A DNA stretch of 64,000 nucleotides from Diploscapter coronatus. Lineage: Eukaryota > Nematoda > Chromadorea > Rhabditida > Rhabditidae. The position numbers and the translations under genes are program-made. Each line of letters starts with the position of its first letter. Positions within the stretch are counted from its first letter, which is position 1. The stretch spans positions 27,915,249 through 27,979,248 of the forward strand of contig OZ038423.1 of NCBI GenBank assembly GCA_964036155.1. The letters run 5' to 3'. The notes under the pieces were generated by a model. It had not been told where the DNA came from. It ran no database searches and saw only the letters and a program-made list of their open reading frames with translations. Of the stretch, positions 38,063-51,700 are shown piece by piece.

Positions 38063-41000
38063 CTGAAATTAATCGATTTTTGCTTCTGCGTATTTTCGTT
38101 TTATTGGAATGATCGATAACTTCGAGTGTTGTCATTTGAAAGTTGGAAAGTTTGATGGGAACAATGCTAGAAAAGTGAACTGCCCAAACATCCCAAAAGC
38201 CGCCCGAATTTCTTTCGCATATTTGTTCGTGTTTCAAAGATCGTATCAATAACGTTAACTTTAAAGCACTTTCTTCGTAAAATTTCGCTTTTACTGCAAA
38301 TGCTGTCTTGTTTTCCTCAAAGTGCAATTACTTTGGTGAGTCTGAGTGAACTTGCAACTACTACTCGTTTTCTACGAGAAGATGAATAAAGTCGGTTGAA
38401 TATGTAGACTTTGAAAAACGGTTTAACGATCCTCGTAATTAGCGGCGGGGCAAAATCAGAACATAGTCGTTTGTTCGAAAATAGATCGAGGAGAGGCACA
38501 CGCAAAAAATGCCTGCCCAGCAATTAACTGGGAAGGAGGGAAACAATGATATCGCATCGACAGGAGGCAAAATTAATGCGCATCTCGTTCAAAACACATC
38601 AATAAAACGGGCTATGTTCTTGGGAGGTGAGAACGGCGCGTTTGTACCTATACCCCTTGCATAGTTACGGATAAAAACGCGAACGGGATCGAAAAAAGAG
38701 ATGCCATCGAATTATGGAAGGTTAAACACAGTGATCATCATCACTTTGGACAGGCACCAAATATCGGAGGAATAAGATAATTTTGAGCAGGCTTCTTGTA
38801 TAAATCATCAAAGATAATCGCTACCAATTTGTAAAATTCATCAGGTTTTAAAGCTAGGGTGTTTAGGAAAAAGGAAAAAGAGACTGGTGAGTTATACAAG
38901 AGACCCGTGAGCAAACTTAAAAATTTACCGATTGAAAGAGGACTTGGTAGTAATAAAGTAGCATAATGATAAAGCGATACAGGACTAGATATAATGCAAT
39001 AATTTCACTATCGTTCACCTCATTTCGTACTCAATTTGGTAGTGGTCTCATATGAGTGCACTTTGACATTATGGGAAAAAAGATTACGAGAAGAGAAAAG
39101 AGTTAGTGAATTATCATATGGCTATTGCAAATTCTAACCGAATACGATGATAATTATAAAATAATTATAGAGCAGGATAAGTAATGAGATTCCGTCTTTT
39201 TTGCTACTGAGTTCGCGCAAAATCAACGAGGGACAGACATTAAAGTTTCAGAATAGTCATGAAGTTCAGCTTCAGAAGAGACAATACTCAGAAAAGTCAT
39301 TATAAAAATTCCAATTTAAAATGATACACGATAATAATAGTCTACAAATTGAATAGGTGAGTTAAAACGCTACTCTTTCACTTCACAAAGCGTGGATTTA
39401 CAAATTCAAGCTATGAGTGAGATGATTCAGAATGACGCTGAAGCAATGCTAATTCAGAGTAGTTGAATGAGCAAGTCTAATGTAAGAATCAAATCTATAA
39501 TATCTCGGGAAGTAAAGTTAAAAGAAAATTCAAAATACTCCATAAAATAGTTCTAAAATGTGGCTCTACACCAATTGTTGCAGTACTGAAGGTGATGTCT
39601 GTTTGAGTGTCGCAGTCAATATTCCCTTATATACTGGCTAATTTTGTGGGCTAGGCCAAATTGGTCGGTGTTCGGCTGATTCGGGTTGGGGAGTTGACTT
39701 GTTTTTTTCCTTCTCGTTGATCTATTCACCCAGTTCTTTGCCCGGGTTGATTCGGTTCGTTGTTCTGTACCGTCATCTTATCTTTCATTTCGTCTCTTCT
39801 TCGACAAACGCCTAATTGCCAAATTCTGTCATCTTTTCTTCCTCTAATTTCTCATAATATTCCCTTGCAGTTTAGAAATTTTCGAGATATAGAGATTTTA
39901 TCAGAGAACCTAGAGAGGGAGAATCTTTCTAACCTCCAGTCTTTATGAACTATCTAATTTTCTGAATCTTCTTCACTCACGATTTCTAATTATCTATCAC
40001 TCATTAAATTTAACGACAGTTAGATGAAATAGGCCAGATCTTTGAAGAGGCGAATGAGAAAGGAAAATTTCTACTTGTCTAATTTTCCACGTTATTTTTC
40101 ACTTTAATTCTCATGATTCTATAATTTAACCGTACTCTCTAAATTGAGAAAGTTAGAGAACGAATATTTCTGGAGAGATTTCAAAGAATCAGAATTCACT
40201 GCAACACTGATTTATGCGCTATCTACCGGCGAGTTCGACGATTACTGATAAGGCAGAGACGCATTTTGAAGAGATTCTAAAGAGCGATAATCTAGAGAAA
40301 TAGCATTAAAAATTAAGAAAATAAAAAAAGACAGTTTCGGAGAAAAGGGCATTCGCTAATGAAGATTCTCATGATATGAGAGAGAAATTAGATAGTGTTG
40401 AAAGGTAGGAGAGTAAAACATAAAATTCAAAATGATTCGAACTGACTTGATTCGATGACAAATTGATTCGAATCATTGATCTATTTTTCTCTCGTCATTA
40501 TGTTGTTCTCAATGTTTCCCACTTTTTCACCTTCTCAATTTCGCCTGTATTTTCGCGATCGTGCTAAGTTTCCTGTTACGTAACGTAGACTTCCGACCGC
40601 AAAAAATATTTTTCAATTAAAAATTCAAATTGCAAAGGGCAAAAATAGATGATATGGTGGTGAAAGTACAGCTGGTGAGTCACCAAAAAATTCGTTACGC
40701 AATGAAGTTGAACACTGGTTTGGTGATTAAATTTGCACAAAAATTCTGCTGGATATCGAAAACATGTGAGTAGCAAAAGAATTGTAGTAAATTTTTCGGA
40801 ATTTAAATATCACAAGGCTAGATTTTTCCATAGTACATTTTGCAAAGCTAATTGTAATCTCTTGAAGATAGGTCAAGTTGACTAAGATCATCTCTACTTG
40901 CAGGTCATGCCTCAGTCTGCAAAATTTTTGACCTCTTTGTATCTTACTCAAATTCTGCAAAGAGCGAATCCGTTTTTGCGCCGTATCGGTGCCCGAACCA

Positions 41001-41486
41001 TATTATATCACTTCCACTTTCAGACCGATTCCGAACCGTAACCGGTGATAAATTTTAGTAAGAACGAATTTTTGGCTGAAACTACTGACAGAAATCAGTG
41101 CGAATTAGCTAGAGTTGACCGATCAGACTCGATACAAAATCGAAAAAAAAAAAAACGCACTTCATTTACGGCAGGTAGTTTTCCCGGCGTTATTTCTTTA
41201 ACTATAGTAATGGGTTTTCCGTCGTTATAAATGCGAATTCTGAGAATTGCCGAGAATGATAATTGATAGCGTTAGACGATGATGGAATATCGTAAACAAG
41301 CAACTAACAGCACTTCACTAGCTGATTCGCAAAGATTGTAGGTCAGAAACTAAAGAAAGGGATCGATTCGGGAAAAATGATCACCTTCTTCTTCTTTTTT
41401 TCTTTACTAAATTCGGGGAAAAGTCTCGGGTCGAAATAGAAATGCAAAAAAAAAAAAAAAAAATATTTACGATATTTTCCACGAGT

Positions 41487-41503
41487 ATATTAGGTATGCA
41501 TAG
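41487..41503 (+). repeat. SINE target-site duplication, left copy
   Basis: 17-bp direct repeat ATATTAGGTATGCATAG abutting the SINE head. Confidence 0.92.
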
Positions 41504-41798
41504 GGGCGGCGTAGCGCAGTGGTTGTGTGTTACTGCCTGCAGCCTAGGGTCTCAAGTTCGGCCCCCGCCCTCACCCAAACCAAGGGGGTTAAGAAATGTT
41601 GGTAGTGGATCAAACCACGAAAAATTAGCCTAAATCCCTCGGCTGTTGTACACAACAACAGTCTGTCCTCGGGACGGGCCACTAGTCCTGTGTGGCTAGG
41701 ATAGGCCGACTGTCCCAATAAGAAGGCTGAGCTTCATTACGAGCTTGAGGGTAGCCGACCCCACCCAGTGGGAATAATAAGGCTAGGAAAAAAAAAAA
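41504..41798 (+). mobile_element. tRNA-derived SINE, complete, with A-tail
   Basis: A retroposed element of about 295 bp. The head has pol III promoter boxes: A-box TAGCGCAGTGG near 41512 and B-box-like GGTCTCAAGTTCGGCCCC near 41548. A unique body follows, then a run of about a dozen A residues at the 3' end. The 17-bp sequence ATATTAGGTATGCATAG flanks it on both sides, as expected after LINE-assisted insertion. The perfect duplications and intact A-tail point to a fairly recent insertion. It is not a functional tRNA gene: the acceptor stem and anticodon arm do not close. Confidence 0.92.
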
Positions 41799-41815
41799 AT
41801 ATTAGGTATGCATAG
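41799..41815 (+). repeat. SINE target-site duplication, right copy
   Basis: Identical 17-bp copy directly after the A-tail. Confidence 0.92.
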
Positions 41816-44657
41816 AGAGCACAAGTTCCGCCCAATCGGTGAAGACAAAGGCATAGAGTGGCTTTTCGCCAAAGTTTTCAACAGACTCTGAAAATTTCAC
41901 GAAGCTATTTCTTGTTCATTTTTCTTTTCTCATTATTAGATATGAACCTAGGGAATATTTTTGCTTCAGGAATATGATCCCGAAACACGAGTTGAGCCGA
42001 TCAAAACGTACAGTGAAAATGTCAAATTGCTCATTTGAACGTACCAGTGCTCGCTCATTCATACTTATCAGACAGAATGTGTATTTGGTTCTTCTGAACA
42101 TTGAGAATAAAAAATAACAAAAAGTTACGACGGGTTCTCAACAGGAGCGACTTGAAAACAGAAAATTAAAACAAGACACTACAAGATTATTTGGCACTTG
42201 TTTCATCTAACTTTGCAGCCAAACTGCAAAGTGGGAGTGGCCTATCACTTTGAGGATTATAATAAAAAAAAAAACTCATCGAAACTTCAGAATGTTCCAG
42301 AAACAAACAAAGAAATTCAAGGAAATGTCCTTATAAGACCGTTCTCCCTATGAAATAGCTTCATCCCTATCGATTGCGAAGAGAACACGCTTTTCCCTTG
42401 ACGAAAATTCGTTCATAAAAGGGGTTTTCAGGTTGTCGTTTTCAAAAATTCATATATTTGGCTACACTGATGCATTTTCAATATGATTTTTGCTATTAGT
42501 TACTCAAGCATGAAAGATTTCTAGAAAAGACTTTTATGAGTTTGTTTTCACAACGGGAATTTTCACTTGCGCCCTCTATGCACGTACCCCTAAACGAAAA
42601 AATCTTCGCCAAAAACCGGCATAATGTGTTCCCTAAAGCCATGATTGATATCGATCTTTTAATGTGGGGAAAGCTTCATGCCTTGGATACGGTATCAAAA
42701 CAGTTATCAAATATCCTGTCAGATCAAAGGTTTTTTCTTCTAAAGAAAATTCAATATGTATGCTAACTTCGTAAACTCTACAGCAAGCTTTGATTTTATC
42801 AACGCTTTCACCTAATGGAGGTTATCATGAAGATGATTGAGTATCGCCAAGAAGGAACTAAGTTATCGTCTCAACACCCCCACCTATCAATTTCACATCA
42901 TCATTTCTCTCTGCTAAATAAGGCGAAATGTGATATTTGTAAAGGGCAAACGATATGGGAAATCATATCAATTGTCCTAACAATAGGTCAATTTTGTTTT
43001 AATCTTTCACATTATTTCCTGATTCGTGAAGAAATATATCATAGAAAGGGGGAATTTTAAAGATAGACTGATAGATTCGTCGAAAAATGAAGAACGATAT
43101 GATTTATGAAGAGTTACGAAATGATGATAGTAAAAACAAGGAGGGTCTTTTTCAAGTCTTGGGTTTACCTTCAGAATTTTAAATCCAAAAAAATGGCTAC
43201 ACTTGTTGTCTGATGTGATTACCTTAGTAAGAATACAAATAAATTAGAACGAACTAAGATATTGTAAATAAAAATTTACTTAAAAAAATGTATATTAATA
43301 GAGCAAGAAATAATATTTCCGAAAGAACATATATACCCTGAAAAGTGTATGTAAAATGGTTTGACTTTGATGTTTCTGGACAGATCTAATTGGATTAATT
43401 CCCGTTTGTTTTTTCGTAGTTTAAACTAAGAGTTATAATGAGTAATAGCGAGTCAATTTTATGATTTGATTAGCATAGCATTCTAAATGCTTGCGAATGT
43501 TAGCAAAAATTGAAGAAAAGAGCGTGGTCGACGCATTATACGGTAAGGAGTAGAAATCACTTTTTCACCAAATTCTTGTATTTTTTCAAAAATACTTAGT
43601 AATTCAAAAACCACTGTTTTGTCTAATTCGGTTGTGCCGATCGTACCGAATTTTCTTCAATTTTTAGTGCTGATATTTTGGATCTCTTCGCTGGTCAGAA
43701 AAACTTTCGCCATTTGCCTGAATCAGCGTCTTCTCCATATTACACACCTACTCTATTCTATTACTCTCTGCAATCCCTCGACAGGGAAATAATATCATAC
43801 TGTATTGTGCCCAAAATCTTGATTTTTTTCTATCGGATAGGGCAGAACACGGTTGTTCTGTTATTTTTGTCCTACTCCTCAGGATGAAATAAATTCTTCA
43901 AAGATTCGACTAAGGGCTCAAGCCAATTCGCATGGACGAAAATAGTGCATTCGCTAGCACCCGAGAAAGCAACCGGCAGGATGAATTCACGAACTATTTC
44001 CGTGGCCTGTCACATCGGTTGATTTTAGCTAGAATAAAAACTTGCTAGAGTGGAGTGCCGAAAGGTAAGTACTATTTTATGTTCGATAGTGTAGTGGTAT
44101 AACTAGATTTTAAAAGAAAATACGCTATTAACAGTTCAAGCTAAGGAGAAAATTGCGAGGAAACCCTGAATTAGTCTGATACAAATAAAGATAATGACCG
44201 CAAAAGCTGTAACAATCATAATGACGGAAAATTATTACAGCCAGCATGTAGCTCATCAACTCTAGGCGCAATTAGTTATGAATAGGAAAATATTTCATAT
44301 TTGGCTAGGCAAAATAGATAGATCACAACTTTTTATCTCAATAGAGTTTTGTAAATGGGCCAAGTCAAATTTTTATCCTAATTATCTGATGTTAGAATTT
44401 AGCAGAGTCAAAAAGTGCATCGCAAGATAGTCTAGCCCGCAATTTAGAAACCTTTCCTATAAAAAAAACGTTGAAGTAGCCTACGAAACAAAACAAGATA
44501 GAAAGAAATTCCAAGTCCAATAATTTTTGAAAAATCAGGTAAGTCGCCGTCGACAGCTCTGACATATGAAAATGAATGAGCTGACGAATTCAGTAGGTTG
44601 CATCTATTTATTCGACTTATTTATTCATTGCACCATCAGTATTTGTCGAACTCTCCT

Positions 44658-44740
44658 GCTCGATAGCTTAGTGGCTATGAGCGTTCGTTGTCGTAGGCAC
44701 GGCGGAAGTGCTTGAATCGCGTCAGACAGGTCAAGTTTTG
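44658..44740 (+). repeat. Possible second tRNA-like SINE head
   Basis: CTCGATAGCTTAGTGGCTATG matches a pol III A-box (TAGCTTAGTGG), and GTGCTTGAATCGC about 45 bases on is a degenerate B-box. The segment does not fold as a clean tRNA, and no A-tail or target duplication was found. It differs in sequence from the element at 41504. Confidence 0.35.
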
Positions 44741-46547
44741 ACTCTCATCTCTTCCGTGTATTTTTGCAAAAATCTCATAGATCAAGTGCATGACAACTCA
44801 TGTTTCTTTTTCTCTCAATTCAAGGAATATTCCAGCCTGTCTTCTAAGCGTATTCTTAAAAACAGGTAATTTGAATTAGGATACATCACTCAGCGAGTCA
44901 TTGTATTTGCATGTGCGCGTTCCTTTGAAAATCGACTATTTTGAAGTCGTGTTCGCAAAATTCTGAGGGACGACGGGAAAAACGCGCAGCAAACACATTT
45001 TGACGCTAGGGACTCGAGGTTTGAGAAACAGCACAAGAAAACTAGAGACCGAAAGAAAGGATACAAAACTAGAGATAACCTGTAAATTAGAGACCTAAAG
45101 GTAGAAATTTCGAAGAAATAGCGAGAAACATCAAGAAAGAGAATTCAGCAAGCAACATTACGCGGCGCTGAGTGAAAAGGAAAAACGGTAAAAATAAGGA
45201 CGAAATCAAAGTACTTTTACGGGGACCAAATGACGACGGCAAAAATGCCCATTCCCACACGAATTTGATCTAAACTTAGCGAGCTTGTGGTGCGGATGTT
45301 TGAGAAATGTTGAAATTCAAGATAAATCGCGAAATCAGATCAATTTCAATTAACTGTGACTGTCTAATGAATGATTCATTTTAGCGAGCGATCTAGCTTC
45401 ACTAATATTAAAAAGGACAAAATATATTGTAAAGTAAAAACAAAGTTTGCAAAATAATTACCGTATTTTAAAAATAAATTTTAAAGATGATCGTAAAATT
45501 TCCGGGTTGCTAATGAAGTGATCTGAGAATATCGAATTCTCTATTTGGGTGGCGCTAAATCATAAAAATAATATGCTTTACTCTCAAAATCATCTCTCGT
45601 CCGACTTTAACTTCCGCGTTATTGAAAAGTCTGACGCTAAGTTAAGCGCGTTCTAATCGCAAGTACAAAAGAAACATAAAATCGTAATGTATTGTTTGAT
45701 GACGCTTGCTTACCATATGTCATGCATCCTCAATGTTGAAAAGTTTCGTTTTTTATTATTCGCTAAGATCGATAGTAATTTGATTGATCTTTACAAATTT
45801 TTCCGCTTAATGATAATAAAAAGATAGCTGATAAATTTTAGGCTAAATCAGTGTTATCTTATTTGTCAATATAGTCCAAGTCCTTCTATATCAAGACTAC
45901 TCTTTGATTCGGTTGGTATCTCGTGCTTGTTATACCGAAACCTAAAATCACGGCGATAAAGTTTCCGTTCTGGTAGATTTTTTCTTGTCTCACAGTCGGA
46001 ATCAGAGTGCATGGGCGTTGTCAGTCGTGAATTCTTGTGAATAAAAATATGGGGAAAAACTCATCGCCCAGAATCAGTTAGAAATCGGTTTCAGCAAAAA
46101 CTAAATTAGAATTGATTGGCAACCTAATTGCTACGATATATACCAACGAGAATACCTTCAAAGTTAAAAAAATCGACTAGATTTAAGGAAATTTGAAACA
46201 TACACGAAAATACTTTGAGCATCAAAGAGCCTATGCAATATTGCAACCTGTATTTCAAGCCTAATTACTAGTTATGCGATAAAGAAGAAAAAAGAGACAA
46301 GATAAATAATTACGAGAATCTTCCTCACTTCAGAAACTTTCAATTGTAGAAAATTCTAGAAAAGCCATAAATCTAGATGTTTGTTGACTGTTTTACCGCA
46401 ATGAATGTAGGGATTTCCCTGTGCCAACTGGGTGGATAAATGCAGTGACTTTTGGCTTTTCGTTTACTTGTTCGGTGCCCAAGTGAAATCTATAAATCTA
46501 CTTTCTACTTGTTTATGACTTTCACTAATTCCAATTCCAATTCGCAG

Positions 46548-46682
46548 AGACCTCAGAGACAAGAAAGAAACAACACTGTTTCTGATTCGGAAACTAGTAA
46601 CATTGCCATTCAATCATTGAAATGGAATGTCAATCCTTTGGTATCAGAAGAAACAGCGACGACAACAACAACAAAGGAATAA
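46548..46682 (+). CDS. Possible terminal exon of an unrecognised gene
   Basis: CCAATTCGCAG forms a reasonable acceptor, followed by 44 codons and TAA. The peptide starts RPQRQERNNTVSDSETSN and ends in a Thr run (TTTTTKE). It is hydrophilic, like a cytoplasmic or disordered tail. I found no convincing upstream exon on this strand, so this may be chance. Confidence 0.2.
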   Translation, partial: RPQRQERNNTVSDSETSNIAIQSLKWNVNPLVSEETATTTTTKE

Positions 46683-47863
46683 ATAAGCGATCAGACAGGT
46701 ACGAGAAAAACATAGGAATAGTTAGATATTTAGAGAGGGTAATTTAGAAAACAAGATTCAAATACTTTATTTCACCCAAGATTGCCGCTCCCTCCAATTT
46801 CCGCATGGCTTCTGCCTTTATCTCTTCAAAACACTGTCTCGTTTATCAAAAGCAAATGCATCAAAAATGATTACGGAAGAGATATTTGAAGACGCTATCC
46901 ATAATGGATAAATCTTCACTCTTATAAGCAATTTACATGAAACCTATGGTGAACTTGTGATCTTCACAATTAAATTTTCCTAACAAAAACTCCTATTCTA
47001 CGATGCTCAACATAATAGCGTATTCTGTTTAGTATCACCATTTCTCGCAAACGCTATTCATCACTTTCGTTACTCCACTATTCGCCTACTTTTGTCGGTC
47101 GCTAAAATGAAAAATTATATGCTGCTTACCGAGAGACAAGCCATTGTCGGCGGGTAGGGCAGAATTTCAATCCTCATCGGTCTATTGTTTGGTCGCATTT
47201 TTAAGGAAATATCCCGAATTTTTAGGAAATTTGAATTAATAACTTGGAAAACTTTTAGGAAAATCGAAATTTTAGAAGAATACAACCGCAAGAATAGCAA
47301 AAATCTAACTGATTTTGGCAAATTTAAACTCGAATGTAGAGAATCTCTTGAAGATTAGATATCTTCAAGAATAATCAGATTCTGATGAGTGCGCGATTGG
47401 ATTTTCAGGCTCAGAAAATCCAGGATGAGTTAGAATTTTCCAAGTTTTCCTATTTCGGAAAATTCCCACCGACCTCACTTCTTGGAAGGTGCAGATCCGA
47501 ATGAATTATTGGCCACTACGCCAATACGGTAATTGCTTCTGAAACGAAACTCAGCTCCGCCTATTTTTGCTAAAGTTTCAAATTCCTTCTTATCCAGGCC
47601 CATTTCTCTTTCTCTCTCACTTTTCATGACTATTTCATCTTTATCCATCTAGCGATGGAATTGAGTTGGAGTGCGTTTGCAAGCCGTAATTTTTCGCATT
47701 CCCCTTATAATTGCTTTAAAATACGTCAAGCCGGGTTGGTCTATTATACTCATAGGATATGGACCATAATGCTCGTAGAAACACTATCCGCCGATAATTT
47801 ACCCTGGAATCCCCAGTTCCAAAGCGAGAATATGACCTCAATCTTTACTTACGTAGTTCGAAA

Positions 47864-47935
47864 CGTAAAATTCGACGCAAAATTCCAGTGACGCAAACTG
47901 CGGAATTGCCCAATTTTTGCGTCAAATTCGAGACG
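47864..47935. repeat. Inverted repeat
   Basis: CGTAAAATTCGACGCAAAATT and AATTTTTGCGTCAAATTCGAG are imperfect reverse complements separated by a short spacer with another GACGCAAA copy. A small foldback of unknown origin. Confidence 0.5.
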
Positions 47936-48763
47936 AAAGTGCGACCAAACGACCGAAAATGGAGCGCTACGCAAATTCAGAGCAATTTCGACGTAAATTT
48001 GTGAACTTTGGTGGGTGAACCGTTTTGGAAAGTGTAAAATTGTCTAATTCCATATCAATTCTTGGACCATCATCCATCTCCGGCGAAAATCGACTAAAAT
48101 AAAAATTCCCAGAGAAGTTGTAAAATTGGAATTTTAGCAAACAAGAGGCTAATGTCGCGATTAATCGTGAAACTTGCTCATTGCCGAAACCTTTTCCCAT
48201 CCGTCTGTTTTATTTTGAGAAGCAGCCAACCATTTCTATCAGGAAAGTCGCGAGAGATCTCGTATAGCGGCGCACAGGGTTAGCGCAGTTTCAATAATGA
48301 GCTGAAAACTTAGAAAACTTACGACAATTCGTGCGCATTCAGCGTTCATTCATTAAATTCTAATTTAGAACTCTTCTGCAAGTTTTTTTTATTTTCGCTG
48401 AAGATAGATGATATTAGATACTTGAATTGTGAACTTTAACTACGTACTAAATCAAGATAATTTGGAATCTTATCAAACCTCTTTGAAACTCAATCGTTTC
48501 AAATAAGCTCGCAAATTGGTCCGTAATATCGAAATATCTTACAACCTTTTATATGGTTTTTTCCCCCGAAATCTACATACTTTTTCAATATCAACAATTT
48601 TATTCGCGGGTTAAAACGAACTTTTTAAAACAATACATAAAGCCAATTTGATTAGAAATTTGAAGAAAAAAAAACAACGAAATAGAATATGACACTGACC
48701 TTTGGAATTTCCTTATTTGAAAGAGTAGTATCGAGGTTCGGGGTCTTTTAGGAAAGGAAGAGG

Positions 48764-51700
48764 TTAAAGTGTTGGCGTCAAAGCATCCGCCTTAGATCTT
48801 CTTCCACGCTTCCTGATCATCTTGCCTGAAATAAGAAAAATGTGCAAATCACTCGGTGGTTATTCAGTGAGGGTTAATTGCTTAGTTAATTAGCTAATTA
48901 TTCAATCATAGGAAACTACTCAAGTATATCTCATTGCAGTGCTATCATTCCCAACTAAATTTATGCATCATCTCTTGAAACATTCCTCAATCAAATTCGA
49001 TATCATCATAGTTTTAAAAATTCTTAATTTATTCAAAGTTTCAATTTCAAACTTGAAAAATTTTGAATCTAATTGAACAAATGACATTCCAACATTTCTA
49101 GAAAGAAAAGAAGCTATCCTATTTTAGAGTAAATTTCTCTTGAAATGGCTATTTTTAAAACTATCCAATTTCATTCCTACTTACTCTTGAGAAATTCCCC
49201 AACAGTCATGGGATTGTGGTCGGCAGTGCCTGCGCTCGAATTAAGGTCGCCACTTTGCAAGTCGAAGTGGGAAAGTCCCACCTGCGAAGGGCTCAACGAA
49301 TCGGGGTCCAAAGGCTCCAACTTGGGCCTCTTCGTGAGGATCTCGTACTGAAAAATACTGTTTTTAATTTCTAGAAAAAATCTAACTTTCAAATGCTCCA
49401 TAAGCTTCGCTTCAAAAATGGTAATTAATACAACTAGTACAATGAAAGTTATATAAAATATCAAATAGGTTTCATTACATAAGTAAACTACCACTCCAAG
49501 TTATGCGAGTGATTAGCAACAGTCAAAAAATGTTTAATTTCAATCATTTTTAGAAGACAAGTTTCATGATTTTTTAATGGATCTCTTCGAATGCTTTGAA
49601 TAATCGAAGCCAAACCTTATTTTCTATAAATAAAAATTTGACCTGATTCTCTCCCAGCAAATTCGGATCGATGATGACAGGGATCTCCCCGGGGGTTCTG
49701 CTCGCATCGGCACTCACCATCGCTTCGGTCACCAGGTCCGACTTCCTCCTCGTGTTGTAGGTGCGCTTCGACTTCGTCTTGGGAGTTTGGCCAGAGGGCA
49801 ACAAGGCGGCAGTCTGAAAAGTTTCGAATTTCTATAAATTAATTGCAATTTTTCTATGCCTCAAAAGCCTGGCTTCAGAAAATAGCATGACTTTTCATTA
49901 TAATAATGAGAATGAAAGAAAATTATTCTGATAAAAATATTGATAAAGTAGCGAGATCTTGAAAAAATGCTAACCTGAACGACTGTGGCCTGATTCTGGG
50001 TCGAAACAGGGTAAGTGGAGGGTCTCTGGTTCGGAATTTGCGTCTGATCCGGCACTCGAGTTCTGAGTTGGGTCTGGGACTGAGCCTGAGACGGAGCCGG
50101 AATCGAAACGGGGAAAATAAAGGGGGCCGGATTCGGGGCATTTTGAACGTTGCCGAAGAGCAGTGAGGCGATCATCGGGTAGAACGGGCTGGTTGGAGAG
50201 AGACGGCCAGAGGCCAGCAGTTGGGGAAGGGCCTGAAATTTGTGAATTTCCAAAAAGTGAACAAAATGAGTCTCTTGACGAATTGTAATTTTTACCCTGG
50301 GATAGATGGCGAAGAAGAGGTTGGCCGTCGTCGCCGCTGCGAGTGCGTGCTCTGCTGCCTGAACATTTTCTTTTTGAAAAAAGTTATTAGTCTTATGTGA
50401 ATTGTGAATCCTATGCCTTTTAACTATATGTATAGTGTAAAGAAAATATCGCCGAGTCACTACTAACTAGACCAGATATTTGCACTTTTATACTAATTTT
50501 TGAGCCTACTGAAAGAATCTGCTCATCGATGGGTTCATTGCTGGATGTCTGGCTGGGATGATTGAGGGCGGGGTCAGAAGTCATTGGGAACTGAGGCACA
50601 GTGGATGGCATCGACAGAGGCACGCCGAGGTTCTGCAAATTACGGTATCCCTTATAAATCGTGTTTCGAAAGTTTTTGAATTTTGAAAATTCCGCTAAAA
50701 TTACTAGCTTCTTCTCATTGATGCCAACCTTTAGAATGTTTCTCTTTCGTGTAAGAGATATCTCTCATTAACCTTCAACTCAAATATTTTTTTCAAAAGA
50801 TCATGAAATAAAAGGGAATTTTTCGGGAATAGTTCAATTAATGCATATTGAAAATTAGTCTAAAAATCGTAGACTAAATTGAATGTTCAAATGTTAACCT
50901 CATCATTTCATTCATTTGGTCCATCTTTATTCTCATAATTGCGAAACAATTAACCTATTCAGTAATTATCGTTTTCGTTCATAAGTGAATTGGCTCAAAA
51001 TAAATTTCGAGCGAGGAATATTCTGTTCCAATTTTCAGAAAAAAGCTAAAACTTTCGAAAAATTCAACACTTTCCCTACCGGGGGCGAATTTGCTCCGAG
51101 GTTTCCGAAGTTGGCCTGAATTTTTGCGAAGAAGTCCTTAACTCCGTTTTCCGATTCAGTAGAAGCACTTGTCGAAGTTCCACGCCCCGGAAACTGGCTC
51201 GTAGGATGTGGAGAGGAATCCGCATCGACTGAGTCCCGACCCGTAGTGGAAGAAGTCGGGTGGTCAGAGATCTGGCCTGTAGTGAGGTCTGAGTTGATCG
51301 AGGTCGGGGTCGCAGTGGGCTGGGGCGAAGGGCCTCCGCTCAGATCGCTCATGTCCAAATTGCAGTCGCCGAAATCGGGAATATTCTGAAAAAAAAGAAA
51401 TATTTTTAAACTTTCAGAAATGACGTGACGGATATCCAAACCAGAGATAGCGTAAAGAAATTGGCTTTTATATCTACATTATCTCATAACAATTTTGGTG
51501 GATACTTTTACAAATAGGAAAACTCGAAAAAATGTTTAAAGAAAGAATTACTGGAGTAAAATCCTGTTTGGAATTTTTGCCCAATTTTTTGGAGCTGGAT
51601 CTTGTCGCAAGCGGAGTGACCGAGGAAGCATCGAACGAGGCTGGAGGCAGCGGAGTAGATGACGCGACCGGAGGGGGAAACTGAAAATAACTTCCTATTT

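Larger units (their letters stand above)
38063..48763. other. 10.7-kb gap, largely without recognised genes
   Basis: AT-rich DNA with only short, unsupported ORFs on both strands. It contains a full tRNA-derived SINE (41487-41815), a weaker tRNA-like segment near 44658, one candidate terminal exon at 46548-46682 and an inverted repeat at 47864-47935. The part next to 38063 is expected to hold the promoter of the Pax-like gene. Genes with very short exons could have been missed. Confidence 0.55.

Noticed and set aside
41504..41580. True tRNA gene
   Set aside because: Pol III boxes are present, but the cloverleaf does not close and the unit is part of a 295-bp element with an A-tail and target duplications.
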